Position numbers and translations under genes: made by a program
In this document: positions 6,754 to 12,648 of the stretch, piece after piece
Numbering within the stretch: position 1 is the stretch's first letter
How the letters are laid out: each line of letters starts with the position of its first letter
The notes under the pieces: model-generated
Databases searched by the model: none
Told to the model about the DNA's origin: nothing
Seen by the model: the letters and a program-made list of their open reading frames with translations, nothing else
Origin: an uncultured Collinsella sp.
GTDB taxonomy: Bacteria; Actinomycetota; Coriobacteriia; Coriobacteriales; Coriobacteriaceae
DNA: 12,673 nt
Reading direction: 5' to 3'
Assembly (NCBI GenBank): GCA_902494545.1
Contig: CABUTP010000022.1
Coordinates: 1-12,673 of the forward strand

Positions 6754-7109
6754 AGCTCCACCCACTCGGGATAGCGCTCCGCCATTGCTTCCTCATAGAG
6801 GTCATCGTAGTCACCCGAGAGGTCGGGAACAGGGATGCCGTATTTGAGGCACGCATCGCGCACGATGTGGCTGCCCTGCGTAACCCTTGATTCCACCGAC
6901 GCAGTCGCTGGCACGTTAGAGCTCGGTACCGCAATCCCCGATCTCGAGGGCATGCATCCGTTGACGACCAGATATTCCCAAAGTGTCCGCACCGCTTGAG
7001 ACGGCGTCATGCCGATATGCGCCAGCACGGCGTCCCCAGCCTCTTTGAGCTGGCGATCTATGCGCACGTTCATCTGAACTGGCCGCGTATCGAGTATTGA
7101 CGTAGGCAT
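6750..7109 (-). CDS. RelB/DinJ-like ribbon-helix-helix antitoxin
   Basis: This 119-residue protein starts at the ATG at 7109, with AAAGGAG 5 bases upstream. An in-frame extension of 22 residues is rejected because it would run through the likely promoter and has no ribosome site. Residues 11-50 (VQMNVRIDRQLKEAGDAVLA, then HIGMTPSQAVRTLW) match the ribbon-helix-helix DNA-binding domain of RelB/DinJ antitoxins, including the characteristic MTPSQAV turn. The C-terminal part (about 78-119) is acidic, with SGDYDDLYEEAMAERYPEW, as expected for a segment that covers the toxin's active site. It overlaps the PIN toxin gene by 4 bases. DinJ-type antitoxins usually pair with RelE/YafQ toxins, so the PIN partner is noteworthy. 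It probably represses its own promoter through the dyad at 7121-7151. Confidence 0.85.
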   Translation of the reverse strand: MPTSILDTRPVQMNVRIDRQLKEAGDAVLAHIGMTPSQAVRTLWEYLVVNGCMPSRSGIAVPSSNVPATASVESRVTQGSHIVRDACLKYGIPVPDLSGDYDDLYEEAMAERYPEWVEL

Positions 7110-7120
7110 ATCAGCTCCTT

Positions 7121-7151
7121 TGCTATACGTATCTTTGAATTTAGTATAGCA
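7121..7151 (-). promoter_or_regulatory. Promoter -10 and operator dyad of the antitoxin-PIN operon
   Basis: TGCTATAC (7121-7128) and GTATAGCA (7144-7151) form a perfect 8-bp inverted repeat with a 15-base spacer. On the minus strand the upstream arm contains TATACT (7148-7143), a near-consensus -10, about 34 bases ahead of the antitoxin ATG. A repressor on the dyad would block the promoter, the usual autoregulation of ribbon-helix-helix antitoxins. The -35 is poor. Confidence 0.65.
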
Positions 7152-7179
7152 CGAAAGATATGAGCGCATTTCCACGGAA

Positions 7180-7212
7180 ATGGGGGCGCTTTCTCATCGG
7201 AAACGCCCCCAT
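7180..7212 (-). terminator. Hairpin downstream of clpC
   Basis: ATGGGGGCG (7180-7188) and CGCCCCCAT (7204-7212) form a 9-bp perfect stem, which can extend inward past one mismatch by four more pairs. It lies 22 bases after the clpC stop. On the minus strand it is followed by TTCC, not a clean U-run, so termination may be partial and some readthrough into the antitoxin gene is possible. A second dyad, CATTTCC-AC-GGAAATG (7167-7182), overlaps it by three bases. Confidence 0.6.
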
Positions 7213-7234
7213 CTTGCAAGGTTATGCTCAATCC

Positions 7235-9877
7235 CTACAGCGCGCCGGAACCAGCTTGCATCATGCCGCCGGGGCCCGAGGTCACGCCGCCGCTCACGGG
7301 CGCGGCGTTGCCAGTGTGCGGTGCCGCCGGGACGGTATCGCCGCCGAGCGCGCCGGCAGGACGCGGTGCCGGGATCTCGCCCGTGCCATGGCTAAAGACA
7401 AACTTGCCATCGGCCACGTCGCACAGGACGGTATCGCCCTCGCCCCACTCGCCGGCCAGAAGCTCCTCGGACAGTGGGTCCTCGATGAGCTTTTGAATAG
7501 CACGGCGCAGCGGACGCGCACCGTTGGTGAGGTCGGTACCCTCGGCCACGATCTTGTCGTACGCCGCATCGGTGAGCTTGATGTTCATGCCGTTGGCAAT
7601 CAAACGCTGACGTAGGTCGTCCACCAGCAGGTGCGCGATCTTGGTGAGATTCTCGCCCGAGAGCTTCTGGAACACCACAATGTCGTCGATGCGGTTGAGC
7701 AGCTCGGGGCGGAACAGGCGCTTGAGCTCGCCCATCGCGCGACCGCGGATCTCGCTCGACGTGAGACCCTGCTCGCCGGTAGTGCCAAAGCCAACGCTCG
7801 CATCCTGCGCAATCTCGCGGGCGCCCACGTTGGACGTCATGATGATCACGGTGTTGCGGAAGTCGACCGTCTTGCCCTGGCTATCGGTCAGGCGGCCCTC
7901 CTCCAGCACCTGCAGCAGGATGTTGAAGATATCGGGGTGCGCCTTCTCGATCTCGTCGAACAGCACGACCGAGTACGGGTGACGACGAACGGCCTTGGTG
8001 AGCTGGCCGCCCTCGTCGTGACCGACGTAACCAGGAGGGCTACCGATGAGCTTGGAGACCTCGAACTCGCTACCGAATTCGGACATATCGAAGCTGATGA
8101 GCGCATCCTTGCTGCCAAAGAGGTACTCGGCGAGCGTCTTGGCGAGCTCGGTCTTGCCCGTGCCGGTGGGACCCAGGAAGATAAAGCTGCCGCCGGGGCG
8201 ACGCGGATCCTTGAGCGGCGAGCGGCTGCGGCGCACGGCCTTGGCAACTGCCTCGACAGCCTCATCCTGACCGATGATGCGCGTCTTGAGCACGCTTTCG
8301 GCCTGCAGCAGGCGACGGCTCTCGCTCTCGGTAAGCGAGGACACCGGCACGCCCGAAGTCACGGACACGATGTCGGCAATCTGGCTCACGTCGATGGTGA
8401 GCGGGCTGGCGTCGAGCTCGGCCGTCCAGGCGGCCTTGGCCTCGGCGAGCTCGATCTCGGCAGCCTTCTGCTGCTCGGTGATCTCAGCGGCCTTGTTCAT
8501 ATCGTCGCTCTCGGTGGCCTCCTGTGCGGCAGCCTTGAGCTCCTCGATGCGATGTTCGGCCTCGCGCACCGGCTCGGGCGCGCGATTCGCGGCGATGCGA
8601 GCGCGAGCACCGGCCTCGTCGATGAGGTCGATGGCCTTATCGGGCAGGAAGCGATCCTGGATGTAGCGGTTGGAAAGGTTCGCGGCGGCCTCGATAGCAC
8701 CCTGCGTATAGCGCACATGGTGGTGCTCCTCGTAGCGCGGCTTGAGCGCGGTCAGGATCTTGACCGTGTCCTCGACGCTCGGCTCCTCGACATCGATGGT
8801 CTGGAAGCGACGCTCGAAGGCCGGGTCCTTGGTGAGGTACTTGCGGAATTCCTCGGCCGTGGTGGCACCAATAATCTGGAAGGCACCGCGCGCGAGCACG
8901 GGCTTGAGCATGGAGCTCGCGTCGATGGAGCCCTCGGCAGAGCCGGCACCGATGATGGTGTGCATCTCGTCAATAAACAGGATGACGTCGTCAGCTTCGG
9001 TGGCCTCCTGGATCACGTTCTTGAGGCGCTCCTCAAACTCACCGCGATACTTGGCGCCCGCAACGAGGCCCGGCAGGTCGAGCGTCCAGATGTTCTGGTT
9101 CATAAGGTTCTCGGGCACGTTGCCAGCTGCAATCTGCTGAGCCAGACCCTCGACGATGGCCGTCTTGCCCACGCCGGGGTCGCCCAGAATGAGCGGGTTG
9201 TTCTTGGTGCGGCGCGAAAGGATCTCCATCATGCGCTGGACTTCCTTTTCGCGACCAATTACAGGGTCGAGCTCGCCGTCGCGCGCCTTCTGCGTGAGGT
9301 TGGTCGCGAACTGCTTGAGCGTATCGGTGCCACTCCCCTTTTGCTGAGAGGCATCCGAGCCGCTAAAGAACGGCAGGCCCGCACCGGGACGCCCGGCACC
9401 GGCACCGGCGAGCGGACGCTTCTTGTCCTGGTCCTTGGCGGTGAGTTTCTCGATAGCCTTTTTGATGGAGGCGGACGACACACCCAGGCGCATGAGGATG
9501 TCCATGGCCATGCCGTTGCCCTCTTCGACGATGCCGATCAGCAAGTGCTCGGTCGACACGTAGGTCTGGTTGTTTTCACGCGCCACGCGGAATGAACGCT
9601 CCATCACGCTAATGACGAGCGGCGTAAAGGCGAGCTTGGCCGCCTCGGTCTCCTCATTGGGCTCGGGAACCGTGGTCTGGACCTCTTTGAGAGTATCCAT
9701 GATGTCATCGTAGGAGATGTCGAGCGAGCGCAGTGCCTCGGCGGCAATGCCCTCGTCCTCCTTGGCAAGCGCGAGCAGCAGATGCTCGGTGCCCACTTTA
9801 TTTGAATGAAGATCGAGCGCCTCTTGCTTGGCCATGGACATGACCTTACGCGCACGATCGGTAAAACGGTCTAACAT
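7235..9877 (-). CDS. clpC: ClpC-type AAA+ protease ATPase
   Basis: The 880-residue product is a Hsp100/ClpC unfoldase that feeds proteins to ClpP in the cytosol. In order: tandem Clp N-domain repeats (1-145); a Gly/Pro-rich linker (150-185); AAA1 with Walker A GDPGVGKT (232-239), pore loop AKYRGEF (275-281) and Walker B LFIDE (300-304); a short coiled-coil middle domain (about 432-487) as in ClpC rather than the long one of ClpB; AAA2 with Walker A GPTGTGKT (569-576), GSPPGYVG (612-619) and Walker B VVLFDE (637-642). VGF at 695-697 is the ClpP-docking tripeptide. The start at 9877 follows AGAGGA by about 6 bases and gives the usual MLDRFTDRARKV. Residues 832-880 are a low-complexity Gly/Ala/Pro/Met tail absent from B. 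subtilis ClpC (810 residues). Confidence 0.97.
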   Translation of the reverse strand: MLDRFTDRARKVMSMAKQEALDLHSNKVGTEHLLLALAKEDEGIAAEALRSLDISYDDIMDTLKEVQTTVPEPNEETEAAKLAFTPLVISVMERSFRVARENNQTYVSTEHLLIGIVEEGNGMAMDILMRLGVSSASIKKAIEKLTAKDQDKKRPLAGAGAGRPGAGLPFFSGSDASQQKGSGTDTLKQFATNLTQKARDGELDPVIGREKEVQRMMEILSRRTKNNPLILGDPGVGKTAIVEGLAQQIAAGNVPENLMNQNIWTLDLPGLVAGAKYRGEFEERLKNVIQEATEADDVILFIDEMHTIIGAGSAEGSIDASSMLKPVLARGAFQIIGATTAEEFRKYLTKDPAFERRFQTIDVEEPSVEDTVKILTALKPRYEEHHHVRYTQGAIEAAANLSNRYIQDRFLPDKAIDLIDEAGARARIAANRAPEPVREAEHRIEELKAAAQEATESDDMNKAAEITEQQKAAEIELAEAKAAWTAELDASPLTIDVSQIADIVSVTSGVPVSSLTESESRRLLQAESVLKTRIIGQDEAVEAVAKAVRRSRSPLKDPRRPGGSFIFLGPTGTGKTELAKTLAEYLFGSKDALISFDMSEFGSEFEVSKLIGSPPGYVGHDEGGQLTKAVRRHPYSVVLFDEIEKAHPDIFNILLQVLEEGRLTDSQGKTVDFRNTVIIMTSNVGAREIAQDASVGFGTTGEQGLTSSEIRGRAMGELKRLFRPELLNRIDDIVVFQKLSGENLTKIAHLLVDDLRQRLIANGMNIKLTDAAYDKIVAEGTDLTNGARPLRRAIQKLIEDPLSEELLAGEWGEGDTVLCDVADGKFVFSHGTGEIPAPRPAGALGGDTVPAAPHTGNAAPVSGGVTSGPGGMMQAGSGAL

Positions 9878-9914
9878 GCTAGTTCCTCTTAGACGAGCTA
9901 GTTTTTTCAAACGC

Positions 9915-9940
9915 AAAGCGCCGCCCCGCGGCAGCGCTTT
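9915..9940 (-). other. GC-rich hairpin in the clpC leader
   Basis: AAAGCGCCGCC (9915-9925) pairs with GGCAGCGCTTT (9930-9940) over 11 positions with one mismatch and a 4-base loop. On the minus strand it lies between the candidate clpC promoter and the start codon and is followed by GCGTTTGAAAAAAC, not a U-tract, so it looks like a leader structure (stability or translation control) more than a terminator. Confidence 0.5.
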
Positions 9941-9959
9941 GGTCTCTTTACCCATATGG

Positions 9960-9965
9960 AGTATA
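9960..9965 (-). promoter_or_regulatory. Candidate -10 element of clpC
   Basis: TATACT lies on the minus strand 83 bases before the clpC ATG, within an AT-rich patch. The position expected for -35 reads AGGAAA, which is poor. No CtsR box, CIRCE or complete HspR dyad was found nearby. Confidence 0.35.
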
Positions 9966-10063
9966 TGTTAACCGTTGGGACCTTTCCTGCCCGTAGCCGC
10001 GCGACAACGTCTACAAAAAAGGAATCGCTCCGGTCTTTTTGGGAGTCTGGTCTTGAGCGTTGC

Positions 10064-10657
10064 CTAGCAGGCAGGCTCGGCGTCCATGCCCTCGGAAATG
10101 CTGGCAACCTCCTCGGCAGCGGGAGCACCCGGCATGTGCACGAGTTCCATGTGCGGCTCGGCAAAGACAGTTCCCATGGGGAAGGCGCGGCGGAAGACAA
10201 AACGAGCAACCGGACCGGCCACCAGCAGGTTCCAGGGCAGGGCCATGATAAAGTTGCGCGGAATGTTGACGAGCCACATCATCGGCAGCGCCTGCAGGTT
10301 TGCAAGCGGGCCGCCGGGCATATGGAACAGGCCTTCGCACGCACCGTAGAGCGACATGATGATGACCATGGGAACGACCATGCAGGAGCTGACGGCGAGC
10401 GTCATGGCAAGCGGCGAGCTCTTGCCCGGCATGACCAAGTACTTAAAGGCGAAACCCTTGGCGAGCGGGCTGGCGACGAACCAGTCGCAGCACATGGCAA
10501 AAATGTAGGCAACGGGGAAGCCGAGCCACGCGGCGGCAACAACCTCACCGTTGATGGCCCCATGTTGCAGGGCAACGTTGTAGATGCTCATCCAGAGCAC
10601 CATGCAAAAGCACATGATAAAGGTGAACAGCAGGCTCTCTCGTTTGTTGATAGGCAT
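10064..10657 (-). CDS. Four-helix membrane protein with two DUF2798-like units, function unknown
   Basis: The product is 197 residues with four hydrophobic segments (about 9-28, 41-62, 82-104 and 124-150). It looks like a duplication: each half has a first helix ending in a MS-Y motif (MSIYNVAL at 23-30, MSLYGACE at 101-108), a second helix, and a short basic end (KGFAFKYLVMP; ARFVFRRAFP). This pattern resembles DUF2798 proteins, small membrane proteins of unknown role, normally one unit of about 70 residues. The last 35 residues are acidic and Ala/Pro-rich. The ATG at 10657 is preferred, with GAGAGGAA about 10 bases upstream; an in-frame start 20 codons earlier overlaps the terminator stem region and has no ribosome site. 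A strong terminator lies only about 50 bases before the gene. No function is proposed. Confidence 0.82.
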   Translation of the reverse strand: MPINKRESLLFTFIMCFCMVLWMSIYNVALQHGAINGEVVAAAWLGFPVAYIFAMCCDWFVASPLAKGFAFKYLVMPGKSSPLAMTLAVSSCMVVPMVIIMSLYGACEGLFHMPGGPLANLQALPMMWLVNIPRNFIMALPWNLLVAGPVARFVFRRAFPMGTVFAEPHMELVHMPGAPAAEEVASISEGMDAEPAC

Positions 10658-10681
10658 AAAGGGCAGATTCCTCTCTGTGTT

Positions 10682-10693
10682 GTGCCGCGGCAC
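10682..10693. repeat. 12-bp perfect palindrome upstream of the DUF2798-like gene
   Basis: GTGCCGCGGCAC reads the same on both strands and sits between the terminator and the ribosome binding site of the DUF2798-like gene. It could be a repressor site or a short RNA stem. At this GC content such a palindrome may also be chance. Confidence 0.4.
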
Positions 10694-10701
10694 CACGCAA
10701 C

Positions 10702-10752
10702 AAAAACGGGCGGGCAAGATGGAGTTACTGGAACTTCATCTCGCCCGCCCGT
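10702..10752 (-). terminator. Strong intrinsic terminator in front of the DUF2798-like gene
   Basis: The arms 10737-10752 and 10706-10721 pair over 16 positions with a single G-U, around a 15-base loop. In the minus-strand reading ACGGGCGGGCGAGATG is the 5' arm and the stem is followed directly by a T-run (10706-10702) and GTTG. It could end transcripts from thrE, whose stop is about 220 bases upstream, or act as an attenuator for the gene that begins about 50 bases downstream. Confidence 0.88.
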
Positions 10753-10788
10753 GTTACGCGCGTCTGCGACTACTTATGTGGTGGAACC

Positions 10789-10818
10789 AGCCTAGCACGA
10801 AACGCATGCGCTTCGTAA
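10789..10818 (-). promoter_or_regulatory. Weak promoter candidate upstream of the terminator
   Basis: TTACGA (10818-10813) and TGC-TAGGCT (-10 at 10794-10789) are 18 bases apart on the minus strand. The -35 overlaps an imperfect 9-bp dyad at 10797-10816. If real, transcripts would carry about 125 bases of leader including the terminator before the DUF2798-like gene. Confidence 0.25.
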
Positions 10819-10864
10819 GCGTTGAGTTTATGAAGATGCAGGGCACCGATAATCCCCCGACCCC

Positions 10865-10937
10865 ATAAGTTGCGGTGGAATACGGACTGTTTTGACCCTT
10901 TAAGCAGCAATTCAGTCCCTATTTCACCGCGACTCAT
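10865..10937. repeat. Long imperfect palindrome (about 22-bp stem)
   Basis: The core arms 10872-10889 and 10913-10930 are 18 bases each and match as inverted repeats except at two positions; pairing extends outward through 10868/10934 with one G-T, and partly to 10865/10937. The 23-base centre is 10890-10912. There is no U-tract after either end. The shape resembles a dispersed palindromic repeat (REP/MITE-like) rather than a simple terminator. Confidence 0.7.
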
Positions 10938-10970
10938 TTGGTGCAAAGTAACCTGTCCCCCCTGCACCAA
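10938..10970. repeat. GGTGCA hairpin with GGGGGGAC loop, abutting the thrE stop
   Basis: TTGGTGCA (10938-10945) and TGCACCAA (10963-10970) form a perfect 8-bp stem; the 17-base loop on the minus strand reads GGGGGGACAGGTTACTT. It begins at the base after the thrE stop codon. It lacks a U-tract and is very near the neighbouring long palindrome, so the two may be one composite repeat element. Confidence 0.6.
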
Positions 10971-12539
10971 TTAGCTGGTGTGGCGCCAGCGGGGGTCGGT
11001 CAGGGTTCTCGCCACGCCCAAGCCAACGGGCAGAAACGCTACGATGAGCACTGCGCGCACAAACCAGCCGAGCATATTGACCGTGTCGAAGGTGCACATG
11101 TAATACATAGAGCGATAGAGATACAGACCAGGCACCATAATGACAATCGAAGGCACCGTGAGGGCGATGCGCGGGTAGGTGAGCTTGACTTCGGCCAAGC
11201 TTGCCAGCAGACCCGATACCAGCGCGCCGATAAACGCTGCTGCCTCGGGAGGCATTCCCGTGCTGAGGCCCAGGAAGGGAATCATCGTCGGCGCATCGAC
11301 AAGGGTTAGACGCAGGGTATTGGACACGGCGCCGATCAACCCAGCTGCCGCGGCCATCTTTACCGGGCTGTTGAACATCACCGAGAAGCCGAATACGCCA
11401 ACGAAGCTCATCACCACGCGCAGGAGCGTAAGAGCAAGCGGCGAAAGGCCGAGCGGCGCAAAGTCGTCCGGCGCCAGGCCAACACACTCGGCAACCATCC
11501 AACCTACGAGCGTCGCCATCACAATAATCGATACGGCATATGACAGACGTTCGATACCGCTTCGCATGTCGAGCTTAGCGATGTCGAGGCCTGCCGTAAT
11601 GAGCGGAAAGCCGGGAATCACAAAGAGCATGGCGCCGATATAGCCTTCTTGGTGCGACATTGCCCCCGGTATGACCTGGCCAAGGCCGAGCAATGCCAGC
11701 AGATACGAAACGCAAGCGAGCGCAACGCCGGTCGTCAGCGCGCTGAACTGACCAAGGCCTTGCTTGAGAATATGGGAGCGGGCAAAGTTGCCGACACCCG
11801 CGCCCACGAACGCGCAGGCCATCTCGATAGGGCCGCCGCCGAGCAAAAAGACAAAGGCGCCACAGGCGCAGGCCGCCGCAAGGCCCTGTTGCCAAGGCAC
11901 GTAATCAGGTTTTGAGCTCTCAACGGTCTTGAGCATCTCGTGATACTCATGCACCGTAAAACGGCGACCATATGTCTCGATTTCCTTTAGGAAGCTCTCC
12001 ATCATCCAAATGCGATGGGTATTGACGCCCGTTGTGGGCAAGCTGACAACCTCATTAAAGCAGTGACCATCTTCGATGCAAGTACACTCAAACGACAGGA
12101 GACTTAAGTCAACGTGGATGGTCACACCGAGTACGGCGGCAACACGATTCATGGTATCGCGCACGCGCCAGGCACCCGTTCCGCTTGCCAGCATAAGCAT
12201 GCCGGTGCGGCAGATGATGGATGATTTATCGGTGAGCGGCGCATCGACGGCAAGTTCATCGCCTGCCGTCACGATCTGGTGCCAGTCAGTTTTCATATGG
12301 AGCGCGCCGGCACGAACGCCGTGGTGCATGGGGGCTCTCGAAAGCAGCGAGTCAAGGCGCGAAGGCTGTGGGGGCTCCGTTGATTCGTCCTCAACCTCAT
12401 CAGTCTCTTCATCGACCAGATCAAAGGAATCAAGCGGCGCTGGCTCGCGACGGTCGATCAGCTCCTCGTCCTCATCATCAAAGTAATTGAACTGATCGAG
12501 CATGTCCTCTTCGATTGCGCGCTCGCTCGCATCGTCCAT
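10971..12539 (-). CDS. thrE: ThrE-family threonine/serine exporter, fused two-domain form
   Basis: This 522-residue protein has the architecture of Corynebacterium ThrE (489 residues): a soluble N-terminal part, then about ten membrane segments made of a DUF1212-type half and a ThrE_2-type half, which are separate genes in other bacteria. Residues 107-205 contain the cytosolic domain with GAWRVRDTMNRVAAVLGV (122-139). The first membrane half has the conserved FVIPGFPLITAGLDI (306-320); the second has SIVIMVPGLYLYRSMY (464-479). The family exports threonine and serine by proton-motive force. Residues 1-60 are an acidic extension with runs such as DDEDEEL (21-27). The ATG at 12539 has GGAAGGGAG 7 bases upstream. 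It is a single gene; a strong terminator follows about 220 bases later. Confidence 0.9.
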   Translation of the reverse strand: MDDASERAIEEDMLDQFNYFDDEDEELIDRREPAPLDSFDLVDEETDEVEDESTEPPQPSRLDSLLSRAPMHHGVRAGALHMKTDWHQIVTAGDELAVDAPLTDKSSIICRTGMLMLASGTGAWRVRDTMNRVAAVLGVTIHVDLSLLSFECTCIEDGHCFNEVVSLPTTGVNTHRIWMMESFLKEIETYGRRFTVHEYHEMLKTVESSKPDYVPWQQGLAAACACGAFVFLLGGGPIEMACAFVGAGVGNFARSHILKQGLGQFSALTTGVALACVSYLLALLGLGQVIPGAMSHQEGYIGAMLFVIPGFPLITAGLDIAKLDMRSGIERLSYAVSIIVMATLVGWMVAECVGLAPDDFAPLGLSPLALTLLRVVMSFVGVFGFSVMFNSPVKMAAAAGLIGAVSNTLRLTLVDAPTMIPFLGLSTGMPPEAAAFIGALVSGLLASLAEVKLTYPRIALTVPSIVIMVPGLYLYRSMYYMCTFDTVNMLGWFVRAVLIVAFLPVGLGVARTLTDPRWRHTS

Positions 12540-12570
12540 CCCGGTGCTCCCTTCCTATCGACTAACCCCC

Positions 12571-12576
12571 ATCCTA
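12571..12576 (-). promoter_or_regulatory. Weak candidate -10 element of thrE
   Basis: TAGGAT on the minus strand lies 31 bases before the thrE ATG. No convincing -35 is present at 16-19 bases upstream. GACAGC (12577-12582) and GCTGTC (12611-12616) flank it as an inverted repeat, possibly an operator. Confidence 0.25.
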
Positions 12577-12648
12577 GACAGCGACGGCTAAAGGAAACAT
12601 AAAAGAGACGGCTGTCATGCGAGCCATATTCGCAATAGCCATTGGGTA

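Larger units (their letters stand above)
10658..10970. other. Intergenic region without a credible gene, rich in inverted repeats
   Basis: This 313-base gap separates thrE from the DUF2798-like gene. From thrE onward it holds a GGTGCA hairpin next to the thrE stop, a long imperfect palindrome, a short dyad at 10797-10816, the strong terminator and a 12-bp palindrome. A 66-codon minus-strand frame crosses it but is made of the hairpin arms and resembles no protein I know. Confidence 0.7.

Noticed and set aside
7631..9595. Long plus-strand frame opposite clpC (654 codons)
   Set aside because: Shadow of clpC; no ribosome site or family motifs, Leu/Gly/Ala-biased composition from the antisense reading.
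9878..9955. 26-residue N-terminal extension of ClpC
   Set aside because: It translates the leader hairpin; the start at 9877 gives the standard ClpC N-terminus and has a good ribosome site.
10015..10045. Intrinsic terminator after the DUF2798-like gene
   Set aside because: There is a T6 run on the minus strand, but the preceding stem is only about 3 G/C-containing pairs, so it is not supportable as a terminator.
10051..10060. Possible HspR/HAIR operator (CTTGAG-like half-site) near clpC
   Set aside because: Only one half-site is present and it lies inside the end of the neighbouring gene region; no ACTCAAG partner at the required spacing.
10770..10970. 66-codon minus-strand frame downstream of thrE
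   Set aside because: It is made up of hairpin arms (10865-10970) and promoter-like sequence, has no ribosome site and resembles no known protein.
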